Shown here piece after piece: positions 23,797 through 32,182 of a stretch of DNA of 43,805 bases; positions within the stretch are counted from its first letter, which is position 1; each line of letters starts with the position of its first letter. The notes beneath the pieces were generated by a model that did no database searches, was not told the DNA's origin, and saw only the letters and a program-made list of their open reading frames with translations. Position numbers and translations under genes: made by a program. The stretch spans positions 1 to 43,805 of the forward strand of contig CAYVKM010000022.1 in the NCBI GenBank assembly GCA_964452045.1, written 5' to 3'. The stretch comes from CAYVKM01 sp964452045. GTDB lineage: Bacteria; Calditrichota; Calditrichia; RBG-13-44-9.

Positions 23797-25563
23797 ATGA
23801 TGAAAGTCCCAATGCGCCTACTTTTTACGGTTCTTTGGTTGATACCTGTGATGGGAATGAGCCAGAATAATATTCTGGTGCAATTAGACCGGATCTATCC
23901 GGAAGAGTTAGCCGTCGCTGGTTTTAGCCTAAACGGCAATCAAAAAATTGATATCGAAGCAGCGGGAGTAAATGTTGAAAACCGATATGGGAAAGTCGTA
24001 ATGGGAAAGGCATGGATTTTAAATGCTGACACCCGGGCTGTGGTCTGGTCGCTAAAGCCGGAAACCAGCAGAAGCAGAGATATAGAAGTTCAGAAAGTTC
24101 ACGAAAAAGTAGAATTACCCAAGGGTACATATGAAGTGTATTATGCTTCTTATCCCATGTTCAAATCGGAAAGATTCTGGCATAGCCGACGCCGGGATAG
24201 GTCCCATGGTTTCTTGTCATCTTTCTTTGAATGGATTTTCGATCATGACCGTTGGGAGGATTATGATTATGATCGCCACCTTTACCGGGATTTTAAAATT
24301 GTGGTAAAAGGAGAGGGAACAGCTATTAGCGAGGATCAGATTGACCAATTGCATCAGGAATTAGCAAATAAATATTTCATCTTTCTCAGTGGAAACCGGG
24401 ATGATTTGTATCTGACCCAGGGATTTGAGGTCGATAAACCGGTTCGGATGGAGATAAAAATGGCTGGTGAAGCGCGAGATGACGGAGATTATGACTATGG
24501 ATGGATCGCCAATCTGGATAATCATAAACGTGTTTGGGTATTTGGTTATGATAAATCCGAAGCAGCCGGAGGCTCGGATAAAAATGTAAAGATTAGCGAT
24601 GAAATTGAGTTGCCGGCAGGAAAATATCTGGCGGTTTATGTGACTGATGATTCTCACTCGCCTGGGGATTGGAATTCGATGCCTCCGGACGATCCCGCTT
24701 TTTGGGGAATAGGCATCAAACCGGCTGAATCCCAAATGCTTGCCAGTTTAAAGAAATTCGATTACTCCCAATTTACCGATAAAAATCAGATCCTTTCTCT
24801 GGCTCCGCTGCGGGATAACGATTTTGAATCGAAAGGATTTACCTTAGCCCGACCCCTGAAAGTACGGATTTATGCGATAGGGGAAGGACGCCGGGGAGAG
24901 ATGTATGATTATGGCTGGATAGTGAATGCCAAAACGCACAAACGCGTTTGGGAAATGGACTATCGGGAAACTGTGCACGCCGGTGGAAGCCAGAAGAACA
25001 GGATGGTCGATCAAGTTATCGAACTGGAGAAAGGAAGTTATCTGGCCTACTACATTACCGACGATTCTCATTCCTATCGGGACTGGAACACCTCCCCACC
25101 GTTTGATCCAGAGCACTGGGGTCTAACCATCTATGCTGCAGAGGACAATTTTAAAGCGAGTGATGTTAAGGATTATCAGGAGGAGAGTGATCCATCGATC
25201 CTGGCAAAGATTACTGAAGTGAGGGACGATCAATATAAAAGTTTTGAATTCACCCTGGCTAAAGACAGTGAGGTCCGGATTTACGCGTTGGGCGAGGGGC
25301 TGCATGGGGATATGTATGATTATGGCTGGATAGAAGATGCAGCATCCGGAAAAATTGTGTGGGAAATGCGCTACCGGAACACCGAAAGAGCCGGTGGTGC
25401 CCGCAAGAACCGGATGGTGGATGAAACCGTTCTGCTAAAAAAAGGAAAATACAAGGTGTTTTACGAAACCGATGATTCGCACGCCTTTAAAGACTGGAAT
25501 GATGCGCCACCACGGGATCCGGTGAACTGGGGTATAACTGTTTATCTGGTTAAAGAAAAGTAA
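23797..25563 (+). CDS. Secreted protein with three or four copies of an unrecognised aromatic repeat
   Basis: A 588-residue exported protein. AAGGAG precedes two tandem ATGs (23797 and 23800), and the N-terminus ending VMGMSQ is a signal peptide. Three clear repeats of about 110 residues lie near 200-310, 340-448 and 475-586. Each has DYGWI, a VW, AGG..KN, a Leu-rich strand with KG.Y, TDDSHS, DWN, PP..DP and WG in the same order. A degenerate first copy (about 37-170) retains GFSL, AWILN, VVW and LPKGTYEVYYAS and carries a charged insert rich in Arg, His and Asp. The layout suggests tandem beta-sandwich modules with acidic, possibly ion-binding, loops. I do not recognise the domain, and no function is claimed. 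Confidence 0.8.
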   Translation: MMKVPMRLLFTVLWLIPVMGMSQNNILVQLDRIYPEELAVAGFSLNGNQKIDIEAAGVNVENRYGKVVMGKAWILNADTRAVVWSLKPETSRSRDIEVQKVHEKVELPKGTYEVYYASYPMFKSERFWHSRRRDRSHGFLSSFFEWIFDHDRWEDYDYDRHLYRDFKIVVKGEGTAISEDQIDQLHQELANKYFIFLSGNRDDLYLTQGFEVDKPVRMEIKMAGEARDDGDYDYGWIANLDNHKRVWVFGYDKSEAAGGSDKNVKISDEIELPAGKYLAVYVTDDSHSPGDWNSMPPDDPAFWGIGIKPAESQMLASLKKFDYSQFTDKNQILSLAPLRDNDFESKGFTLARPLKVRIYAIGEGRRGEMYDYGWIVNAKTHKRVWEMDYRETVHAGGSQKNRMVDQVIELEKGSYLAYYITDDSHSYRDWNTSPPFDPEHWGLTIYAAEDNFKASDVKDYQEESDPSILAKITEVRDDQYKSFEFTLAKDSEVRIYALGEGLHGDMYDYGWIEDAASGKIVWEMRYRNTERAGGARKNRMVDETVLLKKGKYKVFYETDDSHAFKDWNDAPPRDPVNWGITVYLVKEK

Positions 25564-25701
25564 TTATCAATCCATTCAATGCATAGTTGATAGAAATTGA
25601 AAAATTCACACGATCTAAGTTCATAAATTTTTGATTTAAAATGTTAGAAGGAAAGTAAATGATATTGAACTGAAATGAATTCAGGAAAAGCTTAGGTTAC
25701 A

Positions 25702-25959
25702 TCAAATATTTGAAACTTCAGTTTTTAAAAATTCATAAATGTTTTTTAATATCTCCACCGGGTCGCTGCTAGTGACCAACGCATAAATTAATACGCCAAT
25801 GGTCAGGAGAATGGCGATGATAAACAGAATAGCAAAAACTTTTTTAATAAACGCTTTGAACAGACCGGAAAAACCACTGCGGAAAATGATACCGATGAAC
25901 ATGATAACCATGAACAGGATGAAGACCATCCCGAATATATTAAAAACGGATCCCATCAT
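25702..25959 (-). CDS. Small two-helix membrane protein, unknown
   Basis: An 85-residue protein from the ATG at 25959, which has an AAGGA ribosome binding site 9 bp upstream. The frame continues to 26028 but the extra residues are polar and lack a start signal. Two hydrophobic segments (about residues 5-27 and 37-60) are joined by SGFSGLFKAFIKK and followed by a short polar tail. No family is recognised. Its upstream neighbour, the HiPIP gene, is separated by its own terminator, so it is probably a separate unit. Confidence 0.55.
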   Translation of the reverse strand: MMGSVFNIFGMVFILFMVIMFIGIIFRSGFSGLFKAFIKKVFAILFIIAILLTIGVLIYALVTSSDPVEILKNIYEFLKTEVSNI

Positions 25960-26059
25960 TTTTTTATTTCCTTCGTAAAATACCCATTTGCATAAATCCT
26001 CCCGGTGACCTTCATTAATTATCGTCATTTCAAAGGAGAAAATTATTTTTATTATATAA

Positions 26060-26090
26060 AGAAAAAACCGCTACCTGAATCGGTAGCGGT
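26060..26090 (-). terminator. Rho-independent terminator after the HiPIP gene
   Basis: Perfect 9-bp stem ACCGCTACC / GGTAGCGGT (26067-26075 with 26082-26090), loop of 6 nt, followed on the minus strand by TTTTTT. It lies 27 bp past the HiPIP stop codon. Confidence 0.88.
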
Positions 26091-26116
26091 CATTTCACTT
26101 GCGGATTATACAATTC

Positions 26117-26488
26117 TTATCCCGTAATTGGTACCCAGGCGGTACAGTGACCATCTGGATTGATTGGGCCTTTGATGATTTTGCAGCCACCGCATTTCTT
26201 TCCTTCGATAGGAGCATTCCACAGACCACAGTTGTCACATCTTTTGGCCGGATCAGGAGTCTGGGCTACATATTCAAAATTTTTACGCACTTCAATTTCG
26301 GCGTCGGTCAAACCGGTTAAGTCCCCACAAGGATCGGTAGTGGATTCAGGTGTTGTCTTTTCATTCATTTCGGGCGTGGACTCCTCCTTTTTACCACTGC
26401 AACGGGTCAGCAAGGGGAGGGAACCGAGAGAAACCAATCCCAAAGTACATAGCTGAATAAATTCTTTACGGGTGATTTCTTTTTTCAT
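26117..26488 (-). CDS. High-potential iron-sulfur protein (HiPIP)-like, Tat-type leader
   Basis: A 123-residue exported protein. The ATG at 26488 has a perfect AAAAGGAGG ribosome binding site; the frame extends 13 codons further upstream without one. The leader ITRKEFIQLCTLGLVSLGS resembles a Tat signal with RK in place of RR. The C-terminal part matches HiPIP, with C84 and C87 (CDNC), C102 (CGGC) and C115 (GHCTAW). The closing PDGHCTAWVP is close to the typical PNGWCTAW. HiPIPs carry one [4Fe-4S] cluster and shuttle electrons in the periplasm. An extra Cys (C99) next to the third ligand is unusual. A Thr/Pro/Glu-rich linker separates leader and domain. Confidence 0.82.
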   Translation of the reverse strand: MKKEITRKEFIQLCTLGLVSLGSLPLLTRCSGKKEESTPEMNEKTTPESTTDPCGDLTGLTDAEIEVRKNFEYVAQTPDPAKRCDNCGLWNAPIEGKKCGGCKIIKGPINPDGHCTAWVPITG

Positions 26489-26626
26489 GATGCCTCCTTT
26501 TTTGATGGATATATCCGTCTTAAACATACGAATATTTATTGAAACAGAAAAGATATATCCTTGATATTTCCGGTTTAGATTGATGAAAAATGGATGCTGG
26601 AAGAAGAAATGGCTGGCAACAAAGAA

Positions 26627-27706
26627 TCAGATATTTTGATCAGAAGAATCCTTACTGCTTATGATTCCTGCCCCCAGACAATAGTCCCCGTCATAAAAGA
26701 CTGCAAATTGACCGGCAGCAATCCCCTGATCCGGTTGATCCAGGGTTACCATTCCGGTATTCGGCGCACTTAATTTTAATTGGCAATGATAGAACTCGGC
26801 ACCGTGTCGAACTTTTACCTGCAAACGTTCCTTCTCTGGTGGAACACCAGATATCCAGTTAATGTCCTGAACGTAAAATATCTGGTTAAATTTTTCCCTG
26901 ATATCCTGATTTCGGGATAAATAAATTTCATTTTTCTCTATATTTTTACCCACGATATACCAGGGTCCACCGGATAGCCCGAGACCATGCCGTTGACCGA
27001 TGGTGTAGAACCAATAACCTTTATGTTTACCGATGGTTTTACCAGCCTCCACATCAACATAATCTCCTACACGTTCGCCCAGATGATGCTTTACAAAATC
27101 GGTGTAACGGATCTGACCAAGAAAGCAAATCCCCTGGCTATCTTTTCTATCCTTATTGGGTAAATTGAATTTATTGGCTAGCTGACGAACGGCTGTTTTG
27201 TTGTATTGACCCAGTGGAAAAAGTGCCCGTGCCAGTTGATCCTGTCTCATATAACCCAGGAAATAGGTTTGATCTTTTATCGGGTCGGGAGATTTTTTCA
27301 TATAGTATAGACCCGCCTTGTTTTCCAGCAGGGCATAGTGGCCCGAAGCGACTTTATCAAAACCGGGATCAATTTTATCGAAGAATTTGCCAAATTTTAT
27401 TAACCGGTTGCAAAATATATCGGAATTTGGGGTGCGGCCCGCTTTCAATTCTTTGATGGAATAGGAAACAATAGTATCCCAGTATTCCCGCTGAAGCGAC
27501 AGGACTTCCAGTGGCACACCTGCCTGCTCGCAAACCCCCCGGGCATATTGCAAATCCTCCTGCCAGGGGCAGTCCCCCAGAAAAGATAACTCATCTTCCA
27601 GCCAGATCTTTAAATAGAAAGCGGTAAGGTCATGTCCCTCTTCTTTTAATAAACGCAGGGCAACCGAGCTATCCACACCGCCGGATAATAAAACAGCAAC
27701 TTTCAT
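26627..27706 (-). CDS. mnmA: tRNA-specific 2-thiouridylase MnmA
   Basis: An enzyme of 359 residues that thiolates U34 of tRNA Lys, Glu and Gln, taking sulfur through a persulfide relay. AVLLSGGVDSSVALRLL is the ATP-binding PP-loop. The catalytic Cys pair is visible as C99 (PNSDIFCNRLIKF) and C194 (DSQGICFLG). The family segments KDQTYFL, FPLGQYNKTAVR and YTIGQRHGLGLSGGPWYIVG follow. The start is the ATG at 27706. The gene ends just before a 99-bp gap to the HiPIP gene and lies 81 bp downstream of the metallophosphoesterase on the same strand. Length and motif order are normal. Confidence 0.96.
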   Translation of the reverse strand: MKVAVLLSGGVDSSVALRLLKEEGHDLTAFYLKIWLEDELSFLGDCPWQEDLQYARGVCEQAGVPLEVLSLQREYWDTIVSYSIKELKAGRTPNSDIFCNRLIKFGKFFDKIDPGFDKVASGHYALLENKAGLYYMKKSPDPIKDQTYFLGYMRQDQLARALFPLGQYNKTAVRQLANKFNLPNKDRKDSQGICFLGQIRYTDFVKHHLGERVGDYVDVEAGKTIGKHKGYWFYTIGQRHGLGLSGGPWYIVGKNIEKNEIYLSRNQDIREKFNQIFYVQDINWISGVPPEKERLQVKVRHGAEFYHCQLKLSAPNTGMVTLDQPDQGIAAGQFAVFYDGDYCLGAGIISSKDSSDQNI

Positions 27707-27787
27707 CTTAATTTTAGTTTAATTTTTGTACTATAGAATCTAATTCTTATCCGTTGACAAAGTTTCCTAAAATGAAATTATCAAATT

Positions 27788-28996
27788 CTATTTTCTTTTC
27801 AAATAAACCACTGTTACTTCCGCCGGTGCACCGTAGCGAATCGGGGCAAAGGTTAAACCAACGCCGTTGGTCACCACAACCTGGAGATCTTTATATTTAT
27901 ATGTTCCACTGTAGTAAGGTGTCTCGAACATACTGGGGGTCATCTCTATTCCAAAAGGATGAAAACGAACCTGTCCACCATGGGTGTGTCCGGCAAAAAC
28001 AACGTCATAACCAGATTGTGCGGCGGTTTCTATGATCTCGGGTGAGGGTTGATGAACCAGCAATAATTTCACATCCGCTTCCGGTCTGTTTTGCAGTGAA
28101 AATTTTAAATTCTCTCCGGTTAACCGCTCACTATAAATATTTGTCAAGCCGGTTATCAGGATTTTTTTACCATTGTATTCTATAATGCGGTGGGTATTCT
28201 GCAAGAATTCCCAGCCACATTTATCCAAACCAGTTGATATTTTATCCGCATTTGCCCAGTAGTCGTGATCACCCAGACAGGCGATTCGGGCTGTCGTGGC
28301 GTCCAATCCACACATCAGATGAAGGCCTTGTTGAATATTATATTGTCCGTAGGTGACCAGATCCCCGGCAAAAAGTAAAATGTCCGATTCTTTTTGGTTT
28401 GCTGCCTCGAGTAATCTATTGATTTTTGTCTGCTGGGTATATCGGTCAATCTGGATGTCTCCCAAAAGGGTAATACTTAATCCATCCAAACTCTCAGGGA
28501 GATTTTGGAAGTAAAGGTTGTGTTCGGATCGTTTTACAAAATAAGTATCATGGTAAATCCGAATCCCGGAATAAATTGCAATAATCAGCAGAATCACAAT
28601 TCTGGAGTAAGCTATTATTTGCTTAAGATACTGTCTGTTTATTTTTTTAATAAACCGGGTTAACAAAAGGATTATATCAATTCCCACAAAATAGGGTAGG
28701 GTTTCCACAACCAAGACCAATCCCCACCAGAATGGAAAAACAAACAAATAATCCGTCCACTGTAAACCGGTATTGGACATGAAAATTGCGGGAGATTTCC
28801 CGATCAGATTTAACACCAGCACAATTATCGGGTAACTGTTCAGAAAAAGAACAACGCTTCCGATAATAATCAGCGCTCGTTTTTTAGAAAATGAATGTAT
28901 TTGCGAAAAAGAAGAATATAAACGATAGCTGCTGTAGAGGTAACCCAGTAAAACCCAGGGGAAAAGCATTAACAGCATCCGAAAAGCCCAAGACAT
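27788..28996 (-). CDS. Membrane-anchored metallophosphoesterase (YkuE/YaeI-like)
   Basis: A 402-residue protein from the ATG at 28996, which has a GGAG nine bases upstream; the frame also opens at a TTG 19 codons earlier. The first 170 residues hold about five membrane segments. The C-terminal calcineurin-like domain has LLGDIQIDR, LLFAGDLVTYG, CLGDHDYWAN and VFAGHTHGGQVRFHPFGIEM, giving the full set of Asp, Asn/His and His ligands (Asn of the GNHE block is replaced by Asp in GDHDY). Relatives act on UDP-diacylglucosamine or phospholipid head groups, but the substrate here is open. It is divergent from the M28 peptidase gene across 99 bp. Confidence 0.9.
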   Translation of the reverse strand: MSWAFRMLLMLFPWVLLGYLYSSYRLYSSFSQIHSFSKKRALIIIGSVVLFLNSYPIIVLVLNLIGKSPAIFMSNTGLQWTDYLFVFPFWWGLVLVVETLPYFVGIDIILLLTRFIKKINRQYLKQIIAYSRIVILLIIAIYSGIRIYHDTYFVKRSEHNLYFQNLPESLDGLSITLLGDIQIDRYTQQTKINRLLEAANQKESDILLFAGDLVTYGQYNIQQGLHLMCGLDATTARIACLGDHDYWANADKISTGLDKCGWEFLQNTHRIIEYNGKKILITGLTNIYSERLTGENLKFSLQNRPEADVKLLLVHQPSPEIIETAAQSGYDVVFAGHTHGGQVRFHPFGIEMTPSMFETPYYSGTYKYKDLQVVVTNGVGLTFAPIRYGAPAEVTVVYLKRK

Positions 28997-29095
28997 ATAA
29001 GTGTTCTCCAAAATTTTAGCTGAAAATGTATTAACACTTTTAAATAAAACCAAGCATTGTTACTTTTGGTTAAAGAAACGAAATGGAGTTATAAC

Positions 29096-31609
29096 ATGAA
29101 AAGAGTCGTATCTATTATTTTTCTGGTGGTCTTTTGTCTGATCAGCAGTCAGGTGTTTGCCCAATTCCTGGTCGAATCCAGTGCAGTAAATACCGCAAAT
29201 CTACAATCATCCGATGTGCTCTGGTATTATCAATCTCCAAACCAGGATTTCCTTTTGGTAAAAGATTTAAAATTTCTGGAGCAGAATAATATTAACTATA
29301 AGCTTCTATCTGATGATCTGGAGACCTGGGATTATTACTGGGTTGAGACTCATCAGCCGGCAGCGGAAGATTGGCAATATTTATCCGATTTGCAAAATAC
29401 AAATATTCTCTGGTTCGAGGACAGGCTGGCGCTTGTCCAGACTAAACCGGATTTTTTCCGAAAAATAGCGGGATTGCCCATTGAAATTGTCAGGATAAAT
29501 TTTCAAAAGCCAGTCCAGAAGATCTCTTTGCCTGAACCGAATTTTGTTCCCCAAAATGTCCGAGGTATTCGGGGAATTCAAACGATTCTTGATTCGGTGA
29601 ATATTGATAAAATTTATCAGACCGAACGACATTTGTCCGGGGAAGAACCATTTGCTTTTTCCGAGCCGGAAGACTCAATAATGACCCGCTATTCCCGCAG
29701 TGCGGAAATTTTTACTGCCCAGAGTTACATTGCCCATCGTCTGGAAGAACTCGGTTATACAGTGGAGATGAAGCCATTTAATATTAGCGAGAATCTTGAG
29801 GTAAAATTTTCCCCGGTCAATCCCCAACACGGCTGGATTACCACGGTTGGCAAAATTTATTCGACCAGTGACGCGGGAGCATCATGGCAACTGCAATATG
29901 AGGGAGATCAGGGAACGACCATCCATTCAGTTTTTCCCGTCGATGACCAGGTTATTTTTGCAGTAGGAGATTTTGGTACGATCTTAAAATCGGTAAATGG
30001 CGGACAATCCTGGGTGCAGCAGACTTCGCCAACCGATAATTTTTTATTCAAAACCTATTTTATAAACAAATCTACCGGATGGATTGCCGGAGATAACGGA
30101 ATTATTCTGAAAACAATCGATGGGGGAAATAACTGGTTAATCCAGGACACTCCGGTACAGTCCCGGCTTTATGACGTAACGTTCCTGGACGAAAATCAAG
30201 GCTGGGCAGTTGGTCGCAATGGCATCATTCTGCATACCATAAATGGGGGTAATACCTGGATGTTAAAATCATCCGGTGCAGAAGAACGGCTTTATGGGCT
30301 CTATTTCATCGATCAAAAGGCTGGTTTTGTAGTGGGAAGCAATGGAACATTGCTTAAAACTGCCGATGCCGGAATCAGCTGGAATAAACACTCACTTGAC
30401 AGGAATGTGAACCTCTATGATATTGATTTTTATGATGGCATACATGGCGGAATTGTTGGCAGTAATGGAACCTACTTCATCACCGAAGATGGGGGATCAA
30501 CCTGGTCGGAAAACAAATTAAAGTCGTCAGAAAAAATAAAGGCGTTGGATTTTGTCGATGCAGGAAATTTCTGGGCAACCAGTGCCTCCAATTTATCACG
30601 TTTTCAGGAGGCGGGTGGAATGTGGCAGAATTATTCCATAGAAGGCATCCAGATAGTTCTGAACAACCTGGAAGCGACCAAAACCGGCACACTTTATCCC
30701 GATCAATACTATATCATTTGCGCTCATTACGATGATACTTCACAAAATCCATATGTCCGGGCGCCGGGTGCGGATGATAACGGGAGCGGCACCGCCACCG
30801 TAATTGAAGCAGCCAGAATTTTTAAGGACTACAATTTTGATTATTCTATTCGTTTTGTCCTGTTTGCCGGTGAAGAACAGGGACTGGTAGGAAGTCATGC
30901 CTATGCTCAATCAGCCTATCAAAATGGTGAGCAAATCCAGGGTGTATTAAATATGGATATGATCGGATATGACGGTAATAATGATGGCCTTTTTGAAATC
31001 CATGCCGGCACACTGTCTGGTTCACAAAGTATTGGTACATTTGTCCAGAGTAACGTGAGTGCCTGGGGCCTGAATCTGGTCCCGGAATATAAAACCTCGA
31101 ATAGTTCAAACGCCAGTGATCACAGCTCCTTCTGGACTTACGGATATTCGGCAATCATGGTCATTGAGGATTTTCAGGACTTTACTCCATATTACCACAC
31201 TACAAATGATCTGCTAAATACCCTCCGGCCCTCTTATTTTCTGGATAACGCCCGTGTGACCATCGGGAGTCTGGCGCTTCTAGCCGGGCTAGATACCACA
31301 ACTACCAATATTACCAATAACAATGTTCCCCGTAAGTATGTTCTGAAAGATCCTTATCCCAACCCATTCAACCCGACAGTGAATATTGAATATTCTCTCT
31401 CCAGCCAGCAGCGGGTGCTTATTGAAGTATTTGATGTGCTGGGCCGGAGTGTCCGCAAGCTGGTGGATGGAAATCAAAACCCCGGGGAACATAAGATTAT
31501 CTGGGATGGAAAGGATAACAGTGGGTCCACCCTTGCCTCCGGTATTTATCTGATTCGCTGGAGTGTACCGGATCAGGTACAAATGAAGAAAGTTGTTTTC
31601 ATGCGTTAA
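29096..31609 (+). CDS. Secreted M28 peptidase with inserted Ycf48-like propeller and type IX sorting domain
   Basis: An 837-residue exported protein. The ATG at 29096 has a GGAG ribosome binding site and a signal peptide (MKRVVSIIFLVVFCLISSQV). Residues up to about 240 are an N-terminal region ending in the first peptidase helix and strand (RLEELGYTVEMKPF). Residues about 242-510 hold Ycf48/BNR-type repeats (GTILKSVNGGQSW, GIILKTIDGGNNW, GIILHTINGGNTW). The M28 fold resumes at LEATKTGTLYPDQYYIICAH with zinc ligands visible: H544 (AHYDD), Asp in GADDNGSG, Glu in AGEEQG, Asp in MDMIGYD and His in PYYHTTND. The last 85 residues are a type IX sorting domain from DPYPNPFNPTVNIEY to KVVFMR. It is a likely surface metallo-exopeptidase of the aminopeptidase type. 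Confidence 0.92.
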   Translation: MKRVVSIIFLVVFCLISSQVFAQFLVESSAVNTANLQSSDVLWYYQSPNQDFLLVKDLKFLEQNNINYKLLSDDLETWDYYWVETHQPAAEDWQYLSDLQNTNILWFEDRLALVQTKPDFFRKIAGLPIEIVRINFQKPVQKISLPEPNFVPQNVRGIRGIQTILDSVNIDKIYQTERHLSGEEPFAFSEPEDSIMTRYSRSAEIFTAQSYIAHRLEELGYTVEMKPFNISENLEVKFSPVNPQHGWITTVGKIYSTSDAGASWQLQYEGDQGTTIHSVFPVDDQVIFAVGDFGTILKSVNGGQSWVQQTSPTDNFLFKTYFINKSTGWIAGDNGIILKTIDGGNNWLIQDTPVQSRLYDVTFLDENQGWAVGRNGIILHTINGGNTWMLKSSGAEERLYGLYFIDQKAGFVVGSNGTLLKTADAGISWNKHSLDRNVNLYDIDFYDGIHGGIVGSNGTYFITEDGGSTWSENKLKSSEKIKALDFVDAGNFWATSASNLSRFQEAGGMWQNYSIEGIQIVLNNLEATKTGTLYPDQYYIICAHYDDTSQNPYVRAPGADDNGSGTATVIEAARIFKDYNFDYSIRFVLFAGEEQGLVGSHAYAQSAYQNGEQIQGVLNMDMIGYDGNNDGLFEIHAGTLSGSQSIGTFVQSNVSAWGLNLVPEYKTSNSSNASDHSSFWTYGYSAIMVIEDFQDFTPYYHTTNDLLNTLRPSYFLDNARVTIGSLALLAGLDTTTTNITNNNVPRKYVLKDPYPNPFNPTVNIEYSLSSQQRVLIEVFDVLGRSVRKLVDGNQNPGEHKIIWDGKDNSGSTLASGIYLIRWSVPDQVQMKKVVFMR

Positions 31610-31647
31610 TCAATATTCGGACAACTGCTATAAAGGTGTATTTTGAA

Positions 31648-31675
31648 AAAAGACCACCCATCCTGGTGGTCTTTT
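31648..31675. terminator. Bidirectional terminator between the M28 and Cdd1-like genes
   Basis: Perfect 11-bp stem AAAAGACCACC / GGTGGTCTTTT with a 6-nt loop, T run on the plus strand and a longer T run on the minus strand. It sits between two convergent genes and can serve both. Confidence 0.9.
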
Positions 31676-31715
31676 ATATTTCCGACTATTTAACATTCAA
31701 GTTGACAAAGATAAC

Positions 31716-31979
31716 CTAATCTTTCCAGTTCCACCATTTCAATTTTTCCGGATCGTGGTTGGAGTTCGATGCAAAATAAACGGCGGTTCTGAATACGTAG
31801 AGCATACACCGGTCGACTTTATATCCGGATTGAAAACATAATTGTTCATATAAAAATTCTGGTTTTTTATCTTTTAAATCCGCGGTGGTGCGGATTCCCA
31901 ATTGCCATAAATCTTCGGCGATTTTTACCCCGACCCCCGGTATCTTCCGGAATTCCTTTATGGCGAGCTCTTTTTTCAT
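31716..31979 (-). CDS. Cdd1-like helix-hairpin-helix protein
   Basis: An 87-residue protein matching the Cdd1 (pathogenicity locus) family. FRKIPGVGVKIAEDLWQLGI is a helix-hairpin-helix motif. The C-terminal segments VDRCMLYVFRTAVYFAS and KLKWWNWKD are family hallmarks. Start and stop fit the family length exactly. HhH motifs bind DNA without sequence specificity, but the role of this family is not known and the old name is misleading. Confidence 0.9.
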   Translation of the reverse strand: MKKELAIKEFRKIPGVGVKIAEDLWQLGIRTTADLKDKKPEFLYEQLCFQSGYKVDRCMLYVFRTAVYFASNSNHDPEKLKWWNWKD

Positions 31980-32050
31980 ATTTCCTTTCTATGATTTAGG
32001 ATGAATGGTAAATATTTTTCTTAATAAAAATGAATCGTTCAGAAAAAGCA

Positions 32051-32167
32051 TCACACGGAGATACACGGAGTATAATTGATTAAATTTAGGCAAATTAAAT
32101 TTCATCGAGAAATCAGGCTTTGTTTAGTCCATTAATTCAAGTTCACCCCCTTTGTGTCTTTGTGTGA
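32051..32167. repeat. Inverted-repeat element with CTTTGTGTCTTTGTGTGA ends
   Basis: The left arm TCACACGGAGATACACGGAG (32051-32070) and right arm CTTTGTGTCTTTGTGTGA (32150-32167) are imperfect inverted repeats separated by 79 nt of A/T-rich DNA. A related single arm lies at 4089-4106. Such pairs are seen scattered in several bacterial genomes. It carries no coding capacity and may be a MITE-like element. Confidence 0.55.
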
Positions 32168-32182
32168 AAGAATTGGGATAAG

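Noticed and set aside
28997..29053. TTG start for the metallophosphoesterase
   Set aside because: The ATG at 28996 has a GGAG nine bases upstream and gives a natural membrane N-terminus; the TTG has no ribosome binding site.
29057..29095. Upstream start of the M28 peptidase gene
   Set aside because: The 13 extra residues would put a charged segment in front of a perfect signal peptide, and the internal ATG has the ribosome binding site.
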